Assembly: GCF_035539115.1 (NCBI RefSeq)
Contig: NZ_DATLJA010000092.1
Coordinates: 14,144 to 78,143 of the forward strand
DNA length: 64,000 bases
Direction: 5' to 3'
From: Desulfitobacterium_A sp035539115
Lineage (GTDB): Bacteria > Bacillota > Desulfitobacteriia > Desulfitobacteriales > Desulfitobacteriaceae
A program made the translations under genes and the position numbers. This document shows, piece after piece, positions 22,985-31,814 of the stretch (the first letter of the stretch is position 1; each line of letters opens with the position of its first letter). The notes beneath the pieces are model-generated. The model was not told the DNA's origin. It made no database searches and saw nothing but the letters and a program-made list of their open reading frames with translations.

Positions 22985-25025
22985 AAGTCTTCCTTACTTC
23001 TACTCGATTGGAAAAAAAAGTTGCGCCATTACCCATGTCTGCCAAGCGGCTAGGAGTTAAGGCATTAATGCCAAAGCCTTGTTCATAATCACGTGGCCAC
23101 CAGACCCCGAGAGCAACGACAACCCCACGTAAAACACTCTCACGAACTGACGCTTTTAGTTTACATATTCCTCGGTCATTATAAACCTCAACGTTATCCT
23201 TTTCCTGAATACCACGAGCTTTGGCATCTTCCGGATTAATCTCCAATTGGGGGCCCTGCCAGCGACTTTGCACACTTTTAAGTTGGGCGAAAGTAGAATT
23301 AAGAATGAGATGATGAGGGGGAGAAATGAGCATTAAAGGATGGTCTGGATCCTGTGTCTCTGGCCCTTCCTCAAGGGGAATATAGGTTGGAACTGGAGAC
23401 AAACCCATCGCCCGCGCCCGTTCAGAATAAAATTCAATCTTGCCACTTGGTGTTCCCGGCTTTTGTCTAACAAAGGGGATTTCCTCCATTTCCACAGGAA
23501 TATAACGATCAACTTTTAAGCGTTCCAAATTTATCCCTTGCTTCTGGAGGGCTGTAGTATTTAAAGCGCTCCGAGCGATATCCTCCGTAGTCTCCTGGAA
23601 ACAGTCATCGTTAAATCCCATCCGTTGCGCCAGTTCTTGAAAAACTTCGATATTGGGTTTACTTTCACCTAGGCGAGGAATAATGGGATCAGCCCATTGG
23701 AGGAGACCATGCCAATAACTGACATAAAGATCTGCATGTTCTAAATGGGTCGTTGCCGGTAAAACGAGATCTGCCCAACGAGCAGTATCTGTCCAAACCT
23801 GCTCATGAACTACCGTAAAGAGATCTTCCCGTGCCAACCCCTCTAAAACTAGTTTTTGTTCAGGAGCTACTGCAGCAGGATTACTATTGTAAACAAAGAG
23901 TGAGTAGATAGGGGACTGTAGTTCTGTTAAAGCCCTGCCCAATTGGTTCATGTTCACAACTCGAGGAGAGGACTTTAAGAGATCGGGGCGTTCAACCGCA
24001 TTTTTATTCAAGGGGAAATAACCCGAGTTAAATTTAATTAGGCCGCCTCCCTGGTCCTTCCATGCTCCTGTAAGAGCGGGTAAACAGGCGATAGCCCACG
24101 TCGACATGCCGCCATTATCATGATGTTGAAAACCATTACCAATTCGGATGAAACTGGGGTGAGCATTGGCGTAGTCATGTGCCAATTTGATAATCCGTTC
24201 TTCAGCTAAACCCGTAATTTTCGCCACACGCTCGGGTGGATAACTCTTAAGTTCAGCTCTAAATTCTTCAAATCCCTGGACATGGCCCCCAATCCAAGCT
24301 AAATCGTGCAATCCATCCCGAACGATAACGTAGGCCAATCCCAGCGCCAAGGCCCCATCTGACCCAGGAAGGATTTGATAAAATTCATCAGCCCATTCTG
24401 CTGTCTTATTCCGGTGAACATCGATCACCACAATTTTTGCTCCATTTTGACGAGCTTGATTCGCTAGCAAGGCTTGATGAAGATTCGTTTCTAAAACATT
24501 TATCCCCCAAAAAAGAAGGAAACGCGCTTTGACCGTTTCAAGAGGGTTGACTCCCCGTGACGTGCCATAGGCCATTTGATACCCGACATTGCCTGCTTCC
24601 GAGCAAATCGTCCTTTCGAGTTGACTTGAACCTAAGCGATAGAAAAATCGACGATCCATGCTCGCTTTATTAATGATTCCTTCTGTACCTGCGTAGGAGT
24701 AGGGCAGAATGCACTGTGGCCCGTATTCCTCAATCAAAGCTTGCCATCTCTGGGTAATCTCGGTCAGGGCCTCCTCCCAAGAAATTTGCTTGAATTGGCC
24801 GCTTCCCTTGGGACCACTTCTCTTCATTGGAAAAAGCACACGATCTGATCCATAAACGCGTTCTGCATAATACCTCGCTTTTTCGCAAATAACCCCTTGA
24901 GTCACAGGCTGGGACGGATCCCCTATAATTTTGCTGATTCGGCCCTGCTCGAGTTCTACTTTCCAAGCGCAGGTATCTGGGCAATCATGAGGGCAAACAG
25001 AATACTTGATCTCCACAAACTCCAC
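22977..25025 (-). CDS. Molybdopterin (bis-MGD) oxidoreductase with N-terminal [4Fe-4S] site
   Basis: 682 residues of the DMSO-reductase superfamily. The N-terminal cluster motif is CPHDCPDTC followed by a distant C in GVICEKARYYAERVYG. The region RTICSEAGNVGYQMAYG is where the protein ligand to Mo or W is expected, and the cysteine in it is the best candidate. The C-terminal molydop-binding domain starts near LMLISPPHHLILNSTF and includes GICKLKASVRESVLRGVVVALG. No twin-arginine signal is present, so the enzyme is probably cytoplasmic. No membrane or iron-sulfur partner subunits are next to it; instead an MFS exporter and a phosphodiesterase follow. Substrate unknown. Confidence 0.88.
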   Translation of the reverse strand: MEFVEIKYSVCPHDCPDTCAWKVELEQGRISKIIGDPSQPVTQGVICEKARYYAERVYGSDRVLFPMKRSGPKGSGQFKQISWEEALTEITQRWQALIEEYGPQCILPYSYAGTEGIINKASMDRRFFYRLGSSQLERTICSEAGNVGYQMAYGTSRGVNPLETVKARFLLFWGINVLETNLHQALLANQARQNGAKIVVIDVHRNKTAEWADEFYQILPGSDGALALGLAYVIVRDGLHDLAWIGGHVQGFEEFRAELKSYPPERVAKITGLAEERIIKLAHDYANAHPSFIRIGNGFQHHDNGGMSTWAIACLPALTGAWKDQGGGLIKFNSGYFPLNKNAVERPDLLKSSPRVVNMNQLGRALTELQSPIYSLFVYNSNPAAVAPEQKLVLEGLAREDLFTVVHEQVWTDTARWADLVLPATTHLEHADLYVSYWHGLLQWADPIIPRLGESKPNIEVFQELAQRMGFNDDCFQETTEDIARSALNTTALQKQGINLERLKVDRYIPVEMEEIPFVRQKPGTPSGKIEFYSERARAMGLSPVPTYIPLEEGPETQDPDHPLMLISPPHHLILNSTFAQLKSVQSRWQGPQLEINPEDAKARGIQEKDNVEVYNDRGICKLKASVRESVLRGVVVALGVWWPRDYEQGFGINALTPSRLADMGNGATFFSNRVEVRKTYE

Positions 25026-25041
25026 CCCTTCTCACCTAGAA

Positions 25042-25071
25042 AAGATGCACCGCATGCAGGCGGTGCATCTT
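25042..25071 (-). terminator. Terminator after mqnE
   Basis: AAGATGCACCGC pairs perfectly with GCGGTGCATCTT around a 6-nt loop; on the minus strand a TTTTC follows. It separates mqnE from the molybdopterin operon. Confidence 0.85.
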
Positions 25072-25095
25072 AATCATTTTTTTCACATCTGCCTG

Positions 25096-26205
25096 TCACT
25101 CCGATATTTTCTGAGGCTCATGGGTCTTCAAAACATGATAATACGTATCTCGTTCGACTGCTGTTAACCCAAGCTCATTGATGAGGTGAACCAATTCTGA
25201 CTCCGTTTGCAATTGAGGCGTGGAAGCCCCAGCCGTGTGGTATATCTTCTCTTCTCTAACAATCCCATCTAAATCGTTGGCACCAAATGTTAAGGCCATT
25301 TGCGCAACTTCCGGACTAGAGGCTACCCAATAGGCTTTAATATAATTAAAATTATCTAAGATAAGGCGCGAAACCGCAATGACCTTCAAGGTTCGCATTG
25401 CACTCGCTGGAGTAATCGAGGAGAAATTCGTGTTTTTCGGATGGAAAGCTGTCGGAACTAAAGCATAAAAACCACCTGTTTCATCTTGGAGCTCTCGCAA
25501 AGCCAATAAATGCTGGATAAGCTCTTCATCTGTTTCGATGATTCCAAAAAGCATATTGGCATTGGAAGGAATTCCTAAGCGATGAGCTGTCCGATGAATT
25601 TCCAACCATCTTTGAGCACTCAATTTTCCTGGGCATATTATATCCCGGACACGTTGGCTGAAGTTTTCAGCCCCACCGCCAGGGATGAAATTAACCCCAG
25701 CTTCTTTCATCTTTAGTAAGATTTCCTCAACCGGAACGTTCTCCAGTTGTGCATAATAATCATATTCAGCTGCCGTAAACGCTTTAAGACTTATCGAAGG
25801 AACTGCTTGACGAATTTTAGCAATCAGGTCCATGTAGTAGGAAAAGGGAAGTTCAGGATGGATTCCTCCGACAATATGGATCTCAGTAGCCCCTAAAGAT
25901 GCGTAATGCTCCGCTTTGCGAACAATTTCCTCGACGCTCATCGTATAAGACCCTTTTTCACCGGAGTCTTTCCCAAAAGCACAAAAACCGCACCGAATTT
26001 TACACACATTACTATAATTGATGTGACCATTATTATTAAAATAAACCTGATCTCCCGTTAAGATTTTTCGCTTTTCATTGGCTAAATATCCTAAACCCAG
26101 CATATTTGTCGTTTCTAACAATTTGATTCCATCTTCTAAGGTTAAGCGAATATTCGCCTCTACTTTTTCAAAAATATCTTCTAAGCCGCGTGCTAACGAT
26201 TCCAA
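25096..26205 (-). CDS. mqnE: Aminodeoxyfutalosine synthase MqnE (radical SAM)
   Basis: 369 residues. The radical-SAM cluster motif is C-x3-C-x2-C in NVCKIRCGFCAFGKDSG. Family features include EIHIVGGIHPELPFSYY, PGGGAENFSQRVRDIICPGK and WLEIHRTAHRLGIPSNANMLFG, which fit MqnE better than the related MqnC. It joins the chorismate-derived enolpyruvyl benzoate to SAM-derived adenosine in the futalosine route to menaquinone. The pathway's first enzyme (mqnA) is 18 kb away and the last methyltransferase (menG) 31 kb away. It is flanked by terminators and so is transcribed alone. Confidence 0.9.
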   Translation of the reverse strand: MESLARGLEDIFEKVEANIRLTLEDGIKLLETTNMLGLGYLANEKRKILTGDQVYFNNNGHINYSNVCKIRCGFCAFGKDSGEKGSYTMSVEEIVRKAEHYASLGATEIHIVGGIHPELPFSYYMDLIAKIRQAVPSISLKAFTAAEYDYYAQLENVPVEEILLKMKEAGVNFIPGGGAENFSQRVRDIICPGKLSAQRWLEIHRTAHRLGIPSNANMLFGIIETDEELIQHLLALRELQDETGGFYALVPTAFHPKNTNFSSITPASAMRTLKVIAVSRLILDNFNYIKAYWVASSPEVAQMALTFGANDLDGIVREEKIYHTAGASTPQLQTESELVHLINELGLTAVERDTYYHVLKTHEPQKISE

Positions 26206-26302
26206 AACATTTCCTTCTTCCTTGCAAAAATCAAGCTTCTAAAATTATATCATAATTTTCAGCAGAGACGAAAATAATATCTCTTAGTGATTAAAAAGAA
26301 AT

Positions 26303-26329
26303 AAGGCGTCGACTCTTTGTCCACGCCTT
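26303..26329 (-). terminator. Terminator of the 26337 gene
   Basis: AAGGCGT and ACGCCTT pair around a 13-nt loop; on the minus strand ATTTCTTTTT follows. Confidence 0.7.
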
Positions 26330-26336
26330 AAAACGA

Positions 26337-26711
26337 TCAATGAAGATAGCTACCATAGCTTGTTCTTTGCATTCTTATCGCTTTTCTCACTTCATTAGCG
26401 ACTCTCCACGTCTCCTGATATTGTGGGGTTAATAGATTGAGTCGCCCGCTATGTTTATCGATCAGAATATCTACTGAAGGCTTCTTATCCTGAACTTTTT
26501 CTCCAGGATGGAGGATGTCGATTCCTATTTTATCTTCATCATATTCAGGTGGAACTAAATAATTGAGAACCTCTTCTGTGGCCTCAATAAGTTCGCTAAC
26601 CTGGTCTTGAGGATATCCTTCGCGAAGGAGGATATCTTTTACTTGAGTCAGAGGATGATCAAGAGTGAGCAGCATCTGGGCCCGTTGCACAAGATTATAG
26701 TCAATATCCAC
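26337..26711 (-). CDS. Hypothetical protein
   Basis: 124 residues from the GTG at 26711 with GAGGTGG just upstream; an upstream in-frame stretch to 26816 lacks a ribosome site. It contains RAQMLLTLDHPLTQVKDILLREGYPQDQVSELIEATEEVLNYL, a helical segment that looks like a small UBA- or RecX-like helix bundle, then a beta-rich tail. No family recognised. It is monocistronic and divergent from the DMT gene. Confidence 0.55.
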   Translation of the reverse strand: MDIDYNLVQRAQMLLTLDHPLTQVKDILLREGYPQDQVSELIEATEEVLNYLVPPEYDEDKIGIDILHPGEKVQDKKPSVDILIDKHSGRLNLLTPQYQETWRVANEVRKAIRMQRTSYGSYLH

Positions 26712-26842
26712 GACGCCACCTCTTTTTCTGAAATGTTTTACATTTACATTTTCCCCTTTCCGATTAAATCGAATACAAGCTAGTTCTTGACGAACTTGGA
26801 GAACTTGTCCAACCATTCAAATAATTAAATAGGAGGCTTTCC

Positions 26843-27286
26843 ATGTCTAAATTTTTATCTTTTCCTTTTCTCGTCGCTGCCTTTTCAGGAATAGCGATGG
26901 CAGTTCAAGGCTCCTTGAATTCCGTGCTCGCGCAAAAAACGCACCTCTTAGCTGCAACCTTAGTTGTTCATATCATTGGTGTCGTCGTATCCCTTATTAG
27001 TGTTTTGTTTCTTCACATTCCCGTTGTTCAATTTAGCTGGTTATCTATACCTTGGTACCTTTATCTCGGTGGAGTTCTGAGTGTCGTTATCATTGGCTTA
27101 GTTGCTCTGAGCATTCCTAAAATTGGCGTATGTAACGCAACAACGGCAATTATCATTGGTCAAGTTGGAGCGGCCCTGATCATCGATCATTTTGGCTGGC
27201 TAGGAATTGAACGGTTACCCTGGAACTCGTGGCAGATTCTCGGCTTAGTCCTTTTTGCCGCGGGAGCGAAATTACTCTTTGTCTAA
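26843..27286 (+). CDS. DMT-superfamily membrane protein, YdcZ (DUF606) type
   Basis: 147 residues with five predicted membrane helices. AFSGIAMAVQGSLNSVLAQKTHLLAATLVVHIIG is the first half of the YdcZ repeat, and IPKIGVCNATTAIIIGQVGAALIIDHFGWLG is the usual second signature. These are half-size drug/metabolite transporter proteins that pair as dimers. AGGAGG is well placed before the ATG. It is tail-to-tail with the next gene, with 3 bp between stops. Confidence 0.9.
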   Translation: MSKFLSFPFLVAAFSGIAMAVQGSLNSVLAQKTHLLAATLVVHIIGVVVSLISVLFLHIPVVQFSWLSIPWYLYLGGVLSVVIIGLVALSIPKIGVCNATTAIIIGQVGAALIIDHFGWLGIERLPWNSWQILGLVLFAAGAKLLFV

Positions 27287-27289
27287 ACT

Positions 27290-27817
27290 TCATCCTGTTT
27301 TCGTTCGCGTTTCAATCACGGCCATATTGGTTATAATCGAATAGACTTCCTCACTTACCGTAAATTTAAGGATTTGCCCGTTCGCGGCAAGGATCACCGA
27401 ATTCTTACTATCGGCGTTTTTATCCCTGTTAATTAAGTTGGTTAGAAAAGTATAGGTTTCACTCGTAACCGAAAGTTGTTTAAATTCCCCATCAGCTACA
27501 AATATTACCCAATACCCCGCCGAGACCTCGCTGTTATTCCCATATAGACCTTTGATTACACTGGAGGAGTATCCAGGATTAAGCAAGCTTGAAGTTTCCT
27601 GGGTAAGGTTGCTCGAATCCAGATTCAAGCCGAAATTATTAACCTTATTAGTATCTGAGGCAACGGTTGTTGTAGGATCGGATAAACGGGAATATACATC
27701 CTTAAAGAAAGTGGGAAAGATGAAAAAGCCCACAACCCCAATAATCAACACCCAAAATGCCAAAGCCTGTAAGTCCTGCCAATCATTACGTGGGTGACGT
27801 CCCCAGGAATTCGGCAT
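27290..27817 (-). CDS. Single-pass membrane protein of unknown function
   Basis: 175 residues from the ATG at 27817 (GGGAGGG six bases upstream). One membrane helix near residues 18-38 (LQALAFWVLIIGVVGFFIFPTFF) is followed by an outer domain rich in Ser, Thr and Asn. In that domain the blocks GEFKQLSVTSETYTFLTNLI and GQILKFTVSEEVYSIITNMA look like two copies of one beta-alpha unit. No named family recognised. Confidence 0.6.
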   Translation of the reverse strand: MPNSWGRHPRNDWQDLQALAFWVLIIGVVGFFIFPTFFKDVYSRLSDPTTTVASDTNKVNNFGLNLDSSNLTQETSSLLNPGYSSSVIKGLYGNNSEVSAGYWVIFVADGEFKQLSVTSETYTFLTNLINRDKNADSKNSVILAANGQILKFTVSEEVYSIITNMAVIETRTKTG

Positions 27818-27952
27818 AATCATCCCTCCCTGTTAGTTTTTACCTCTCTCAATACTATACGAATAAACCTGTGCTGTTATGATAATCGCCTAGGTTAAAA
27901 CTTGCATCTGGGCACTTCACCCACTAGAATAATAGAGAGGTGTGTGGAGGCA

Positions 27953-29716
27953 ATGGAGATTTTACGTCAAAAATTAAGTTTGTTACCAGAAAAGCCTGGA
28001 GTTTATTTAATGAAGGATGCGACCGATCAGATCATCTATGTTGGGAAAGCCAAGATCCTTCGTAATCGAGTCCGCTCTTACTTTACTGGTTCGCATAATG
28101 GCAAAACTCAAGTGATGATTAGTCAAATTGCCGATTTTGAAACGATCCTCACAGATTCTGAAGTCGAGGCCCTTGTACTCGAATGTAATTTGATTAAAAA
28201 ATATAATCCGAAATATAATATCCTTTTAAGAGATGATAAATCTTATCCTTTTATCACGATAACAGAGGAACTGCACCCGCGAATTATGGTCACCCGGAAA
28301 GTAAAAAAAGGCTCTGGCAAATACTTCGGGCCCTATCCCAATGCAACTGCTGCGAAAGAAGCCTCTCGTCTGCTGAACCGACTTTTTTCCTTCCGCAAAT
28401 GTCGTCATATTCCGTCCAAACCCTGTCTTTACTATCATCTTCATCAATGTCTCGGTCCTTGTATTGAAGAGATCCCGTCAAATGCTTATGAACAAATGCG
28501 TAAAGAAGTAACCTCCTTTTTAAAAGGAGATCAGCATAAAATTCTCGATCAGCTTGAGCAAAAGATGCGGAATTCCGCGGAAGCCTTAGAATTTGAAAAG
28601 GCGAAGGAATACCGCGATTTAATCGTCGATTTGCGGAAAATCGGTGAAAAACAAAATATAACCCTTAATGATTTTGTTGATCGGGATGTCGTAGGTTATG
28701 CCCTTACTAAAGATCAAATCTGTATTCAAGTCTTCTATTTGCGTCAAGGAAAATTATTGTCCCGGGATAACTTTATCTTCCCCTTCTATGAGGACCCCGA
28801 AGAAGCTTTCATTTCTTTTCTGGCCCAATTTTACACGGATAAGATCACACTTCCCCAGGAAATTCTTGTCCCACCGATCGATATCTCGCTCTTATCTCAT
28901 CTCTTCCCCATCCTTGCTCCCCAAAAAGGACAGAAGCGAGAATTGGTGCATATGGCCATGGAAAATGCCAATAAAACCCTTCATGACCAAATTACGCTTG
29001 AAGTGCGACATATTGAAGAGAACCTTCAAGCCTTAGAAGATTTGGGCAAACTCTTAAATCTTTCCTCTCCCCGCCTCATTGAATCCTTTGATATTTCCAA
29101 TACAGCGGGTACCAATACTGTAGCTGGCATGGTTCAATTTCTTGATGGAAAACCGAATCGACATAACTATCGTAAGTATAAAATTCAACCTATGGTTAAC
29201 ATGGATGACACTGCTGCTATGCGTCAGGTCATAACCCGTCGCTATACCCGACTCAAACAAGAAAACTTACCCCTACCTGACCTGATTTTATTAGATGGGG
29301 GTAAAGGCCAAATCAGTGCTGCCCTTGATGCTCTTCACTCCCTCCAACTTAATGTCTCGATTGCCGGGATGGTGAAAAATGATCGTCACCAGACAGCAGG
29401 CTTGTTGAATGAAAAAGGGATTTCTGTTCTGATTGAAAAGGACTCACCCACCTTCCATTTATTAGAGCGCATCCAAAATGAAGTTCACCGTTTTGCCATC
29501 ACCTTCCATCGTCAGCAACGTGCCAAAAATATGATTCTGTCTGAATTAGATGGTATACCTGGAGTAGGACCCAAGCGCCGTCAAAACCTTCTTCGCTACT
29601 TTAAATCGACGGTTAACGTTCGTACAGCCAGTTTGGAAGAACTTCTGGACGCAGGCTTACCCGCTCCAATCGCCGAAACGGTCTATCACCATTTTCGGGA
29701 GGAAAAAACCCTATGA
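27953..29716 (+). CDS. uvrC: UvrABC excinuclease subunit C
   Basis: 587 residues. The GIY-YIG nuclease domain (GVYLMKDATDQIIYVGKAKILRNRVRSYF) makes the 3' incision in nucleotide excision repair. The UVR domain (AEALEFEKAKEYRDLI) binds UvrB. The RNase H-like domain carries the catalytic acids for the 5' cut (IESFDISNTAGTNTVAGMVQF and ILLDGGKGQ). The helix-hairpin-helix pair is at the end (LDGIPGVGPKRRQNLLRYF). I choose the ATG at 27953; reading from 27902 would add 17 residues outside the family. The start of a 51-residue gene overlaps its stop. Confidence 0.97.
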   Translation: MEILRQKLSLLPEKPGVYLMKDATDQIIYVGKAKILRNRVRSYFTGSHNGKTQVMISQIADFETILTDSEVEALVLECNLIKKYNPKYNILLRDDKSYPFITITEELHPRIMVTRKVKKGSGKYFGPYPNATAAKEASRLLNRLFSFRKCRHIPSKPCLYYHLHQCLGPCIEEIPSNAYEQMRKEVTSFLKGDQHKILDQLEQKMRNSAEALEFEKAKEYRDLIVDLRKIGEKQNITLNDFVDRDVVGYALTKDQICIQVFYLRQGKLLSRDNFIFPFYEDPEEAFISFLAQFYTDKITLPQEILVPPIDISLLSHLFPILAPQKGQKRELVHMAMENANKTLHDQITLEVRHIEENLQALEDLGKLLNLSSPRLIESFDISNTAGTNTVAGMVQFLDGKPNRHNYRKYKIQPMVNMDDTAAMRQVITRRYTRLKQENLPLPDLILLDGGKGQISAALDALHSLQLNVSIAGMVKNDRHQTAGLLNEKGISVLIEKDSPTFHLLERIQNEVHRFAITFHRQQRAKNMILSELDGIPGVGPKRRQNLLRYFKSTVNVRTASLEELLDAGLPAPIAETVYHHFREEKTL

Positions 29717-29868
29717 TACTCAACTATCGTGTGGAACTATGCCGGGAATGCTATTACAAAAGAACCCAGCAGTGTCGTAAAACCGACCTCTATATTCACA
29801 ATTTAACGTCAGCCGAACCCGGTGGGGAGTGCAACAGATATAAACCTGTTCCCTGGCTCCCACGCTAA
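29713..29868 (+). CDS. 51-residue cysteine protein coupled to uvrC
   Basis: A short frame that starts at the ATGA overlapping the uvrC stop. It reads MILNYRVELCRECYYKRT, then QQCRKTDLYIHN, and ends VPWLPR. Four cysteines (CREC, QQC and GEC) could bind zinc or a cluster. Translational coupling and clean coding composition argue that it is real. I do not recognise it; a role with UvrC is only suggested by position. Confidence 0.65.
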   Translation: MILNYRVELCRECYYKRTQQCRKTDLYIHNLTSAEPGGECNRYKPVPWLPR

Positions 29869-29947
29869 ACTTTGAATCAAAAGTAGCTTGTGGAGTTTTA
29901 GAAGCACCATCAGAGGCAGACCTAAGGCTTTTTAAGAGTAGGGCATT

Positions 29948-29980
29948 AAAAAGAGAGTAGCAAAATTGCTACTCTCTTTT
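29948..29980. terminator. Bidirectional terminator between the uvrC and NlpC/P60 units
   Basis: AAAAGAGAGTAGCAA pairs with TTGCTACTCTCTTTT across a 2-3 nt loop, with T on one side and A on the other, serving the convergent genes. Confidence 0.88.
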
Positions 29981-29993
29981 AATGCTCAGACTG

Positions 29994-30716
29994 CTAGTTG
30001 GAAACTCTTTTTGCCCCCACATAGCGGGAAGCATAGTAACTGTCTGATAAACTTGTGGTCCTAACTCCACTATTCGAAGCATGCATAAAACTTCCTCCAC
30101 CAACATAGATGCCGACGTGGGAAGCCCCTTTGGCATAAGTCGAGAAAAAGACCAAATCGCCAGGTTGTAATTGATCTCGAGAAACAGCGGAACCTACTCC
30201 ATATTGATCATAAGACGTTCGTGGTAAATTTACTCCTGAACCTTTAAAAACATATTGAGTATAACCAGAACAATCAAACCCGCTTCTGCTCGTTCCTCCA
30301 AAAACATAAGGTATACCCTGAAGGCTCATTGCATTACGAATCAACACGGAGGAATCAGTACTGCTGCTCCGTGATACTTGGGTTTGTTGCTTAGTACTGT
30401 TTGTACTAGCAACTTGCTTCGGTTGGTTCCCAGCCTCGGTTTTGGCGTCAGGTTGCTTTACTACTTCTGCAACCTGAACCTTAGGATCAGATATTTCCTT
30501 TTTGATCTGAGTCTTTTTGGCTGAAGTTATAATCTTATTACGTGTTGCTGCAGCAGAATAACCAGACAATGCGTTAGGCGTCAACGCTACAGTCTTCAAG
30601 CTAGTTGTGGGTAACGAAGCTAGGGCAGGGTTATGTACCCCCGCTAAACTACTGAGAAGCAGTACACTGGACAAAGCCATACTGCCCACCCACACTCTCC
30701 GTGAGGCTAGACTCAT
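29994..30716 (-). CDS. Secreted NlpC/P60 peptidoglycan endopeptidase
   Basis: 240 residues. The N-terminal signal peptide (VWVGSMALSSVLLLSSLAGVHNPALA) sends it out of the cell. A low-complexity linker rich in K, Q, S and T (about residues 60-125) follows. The C-terminal NlpC/P60 domain has the catalytic Cys in FDCSGYTQYVF, the His in SHVGIYVGGG and the third residue in FMHASNSG. It cleaves peptide cross-links in the cell wall. It sits behind a c-di-AMP riboswitch, which links wall hydrolysis to turgor and wall-stress signalling. No SH3 or LysM wall-binding repeats are seen. Confidence 0.92.
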   Translation of the reverse strand: MSLASRRVWVGSMALSSVLLLSSLAGVHNPALASLPTTSLKTVALTPNALSGYSAAATRNKIITSAKKTQIKKEISDPKVQVAEVVKQPDAKTEAGNQPKQVASTNSTKQQTQVSRSSSTDSSVLIRNAMSLQGIPYVFGGTSRSGFDCSGYTQYVFKGSGVNLPRTSYDQYGVGSAVSRDQLQPGDLVFFSTYAKGASHVGIYVGGGSFMHASNSGVRTTSLSDSYYASRYVGAKRVSN

Positions 30717-30733
30717 TAAACAAATCCACCTTT

Positions 30734-30862
30734 CTGCGCTTACGAGGTTAGTTGACGGATTCGGGCAAGAAGGTGTAAAGCCCTACGCAATCGCTTGCGA
30801 TTCACCCCATATTGAGTCCCCCGCTCTGCGGCATTGAGATCATAAGTGATCCTTGTCCACAG
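30734..30862 (-). ncRNA. c-di-AMP riboswitch (ydaO/yuaA type)
   Basis: On the minus strand, in order: GGATCACTTATGATC, GCGGGGGACTCAATATGGGG, TGAATCGCAAGCGATTGCGTA, then CCCGAATCCGTCAACTAACC and TCGTAAGCGCAG. The run CCGAATCCGTCA-CTAACCTCG is the hallmark of the ydaO aptamer. It ends about 17 bp ahead of the NlpC/P60 start; these riboswitches usually turn off wall hydrolases and osmolyte or potassium transport when c-di-AMP is high. The ribosome site AAAGGTGG lies just behind it. Confidence 0.92.
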
Positions 30863-30956
30863 TATTCAGCGTATCTTATTGCTATATAGTATTCGATAAT
30901 AAAACCAATAATCCTCCCTAACGCTAATGGTAATTTTAGGATTATTATCAGAAAAC

Positions 30957-30984
30957 CAAAAAACACCTCTCAATCGAGAGGTGT
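30957..30984 (-). terminator. Terminator of the large RNA
   Basis: ACACCTCTC and GAGAGGTGT pair around a 4-nt loop, followed by TTTTTT on the minus strand. Confidence 0.9.
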
Positions 30985-31530
30985 CGCCCATGGACTTTAG
31001 GACATTAGTGAAAAAATATTGCGGCTTAGGTCAAGTAGGTTTTCCCGCTAAGCTCCTCCGGTTTCCCTAGAGGCGGTTTCCCTTTTCTCTCAGCCTGAGG
31101 TGTTACCAGCACTCAGAACTTGATCGCCACTGAGACCGCACTTCAATCCTCACTAATTATCGTTCTAGAAGTTTTCCTTGACACTCATTAACAGTCTAGC
31201 CTCTTTTGCAGATAAGCATTTCCGGCAGACTGAACCATATCGGCCAACATGATCCAAGTCCCTCTCGCCTTCCCAACTTTTCCACCTCAAGGCAGGCTAC
31301 GCTGCACTAAGTTCCTTCCTAATGCAGGTTCATACCCTAAGCCGTAACCTCAAAGAAGCCACGCACTTAGGCCTCCACGGTTAAGGGTAGCGCCCACATG
31401 CCATTGCGGATCCCCCTGAACCTTAACTCCCAGCAGCAACCCTCGACTGGGCGTCGAAAGCCACCACCAGGAACTTCATCGGTATGCCCTCGGCGGATTC
31501 TTAGGCCCGCCTTCGACTGCCATTTTGTGC
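30957..31530 (-). ncRNA. Large structured noncoding RNA (about 570 nt; OLE-like candidate)
   Basis: No reading frame fits this stretch, but read on the minus strand it is packed with paired segments. Examples are GGCGG with CCGCC at the 5' end, GTTAAGG with CCTTAAC, CTGCATTA with TAGTGCAG, GCCTT with AAGGC, CAGTCT with AGACTG, and CCTC with GAGG in the 3' part. Two GGGAAACC segments lie near the 3' end. It finishes in a strong terminator. Size, 5' hairpin and phylum fit OLE RNA, but the usual partner gene oapA is not adjacent, so the identity is uncertain. It does not look like RNase P, tmRNA, 6S or SRP RNA. The exact 5' end is unknown. Confidence 0.65.
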
Positions 31531-31784
31531 ACTAGAATAACGCTCCATTGCCCAAAGGAATAATAACTACAATTACATTTTACATGCTTATTCGGATATT
31601 TAAAACTATCCTTTAACTATTCATACTCAAGAGAATCCCTAAAAATGAATGCAAACATGACTAAACGCTTAAAAATTTTAAACCAGGATAAAATATCTTC
31701 TAATCTTAAATATTCCCCAAAAATGCCGAAAAATCTTCAAAAATCCGAATTATTATAGTTTGATAAAAACCCAGAAAAAAAGAT

Positions 31785-31807
31785 AAAGAGCTTTAAAAAA
31801 GCTCTTT
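31785..31807 (-). terminator. Terminator of the HesB-like gene
   Basis: AAAGAGCTTT and AAAGCTCTTT pair around a 3-nt loop, followed by TCTTTTTTTC on the minus strand, 8 bp after the stop. Confidence 0.88.
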
Positions 31808-31814
31808 AGGAAGA

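Noticed and set aside
30957..31530. RNase P RNA, tmRNA, SRP RNA or 6S RNA
   Set aside because: None of the invariant segments of these RNAs (such as the P4 GAGGAAAGTCC, or a tag-peptide frame) are visible.
31531..31784. A gene in the AT-rich gap between the large RNA and the HesB terminator
   Set aside because: No frame with a start and ribosome site on either strand; it may only hold the promoter of the large RNA.
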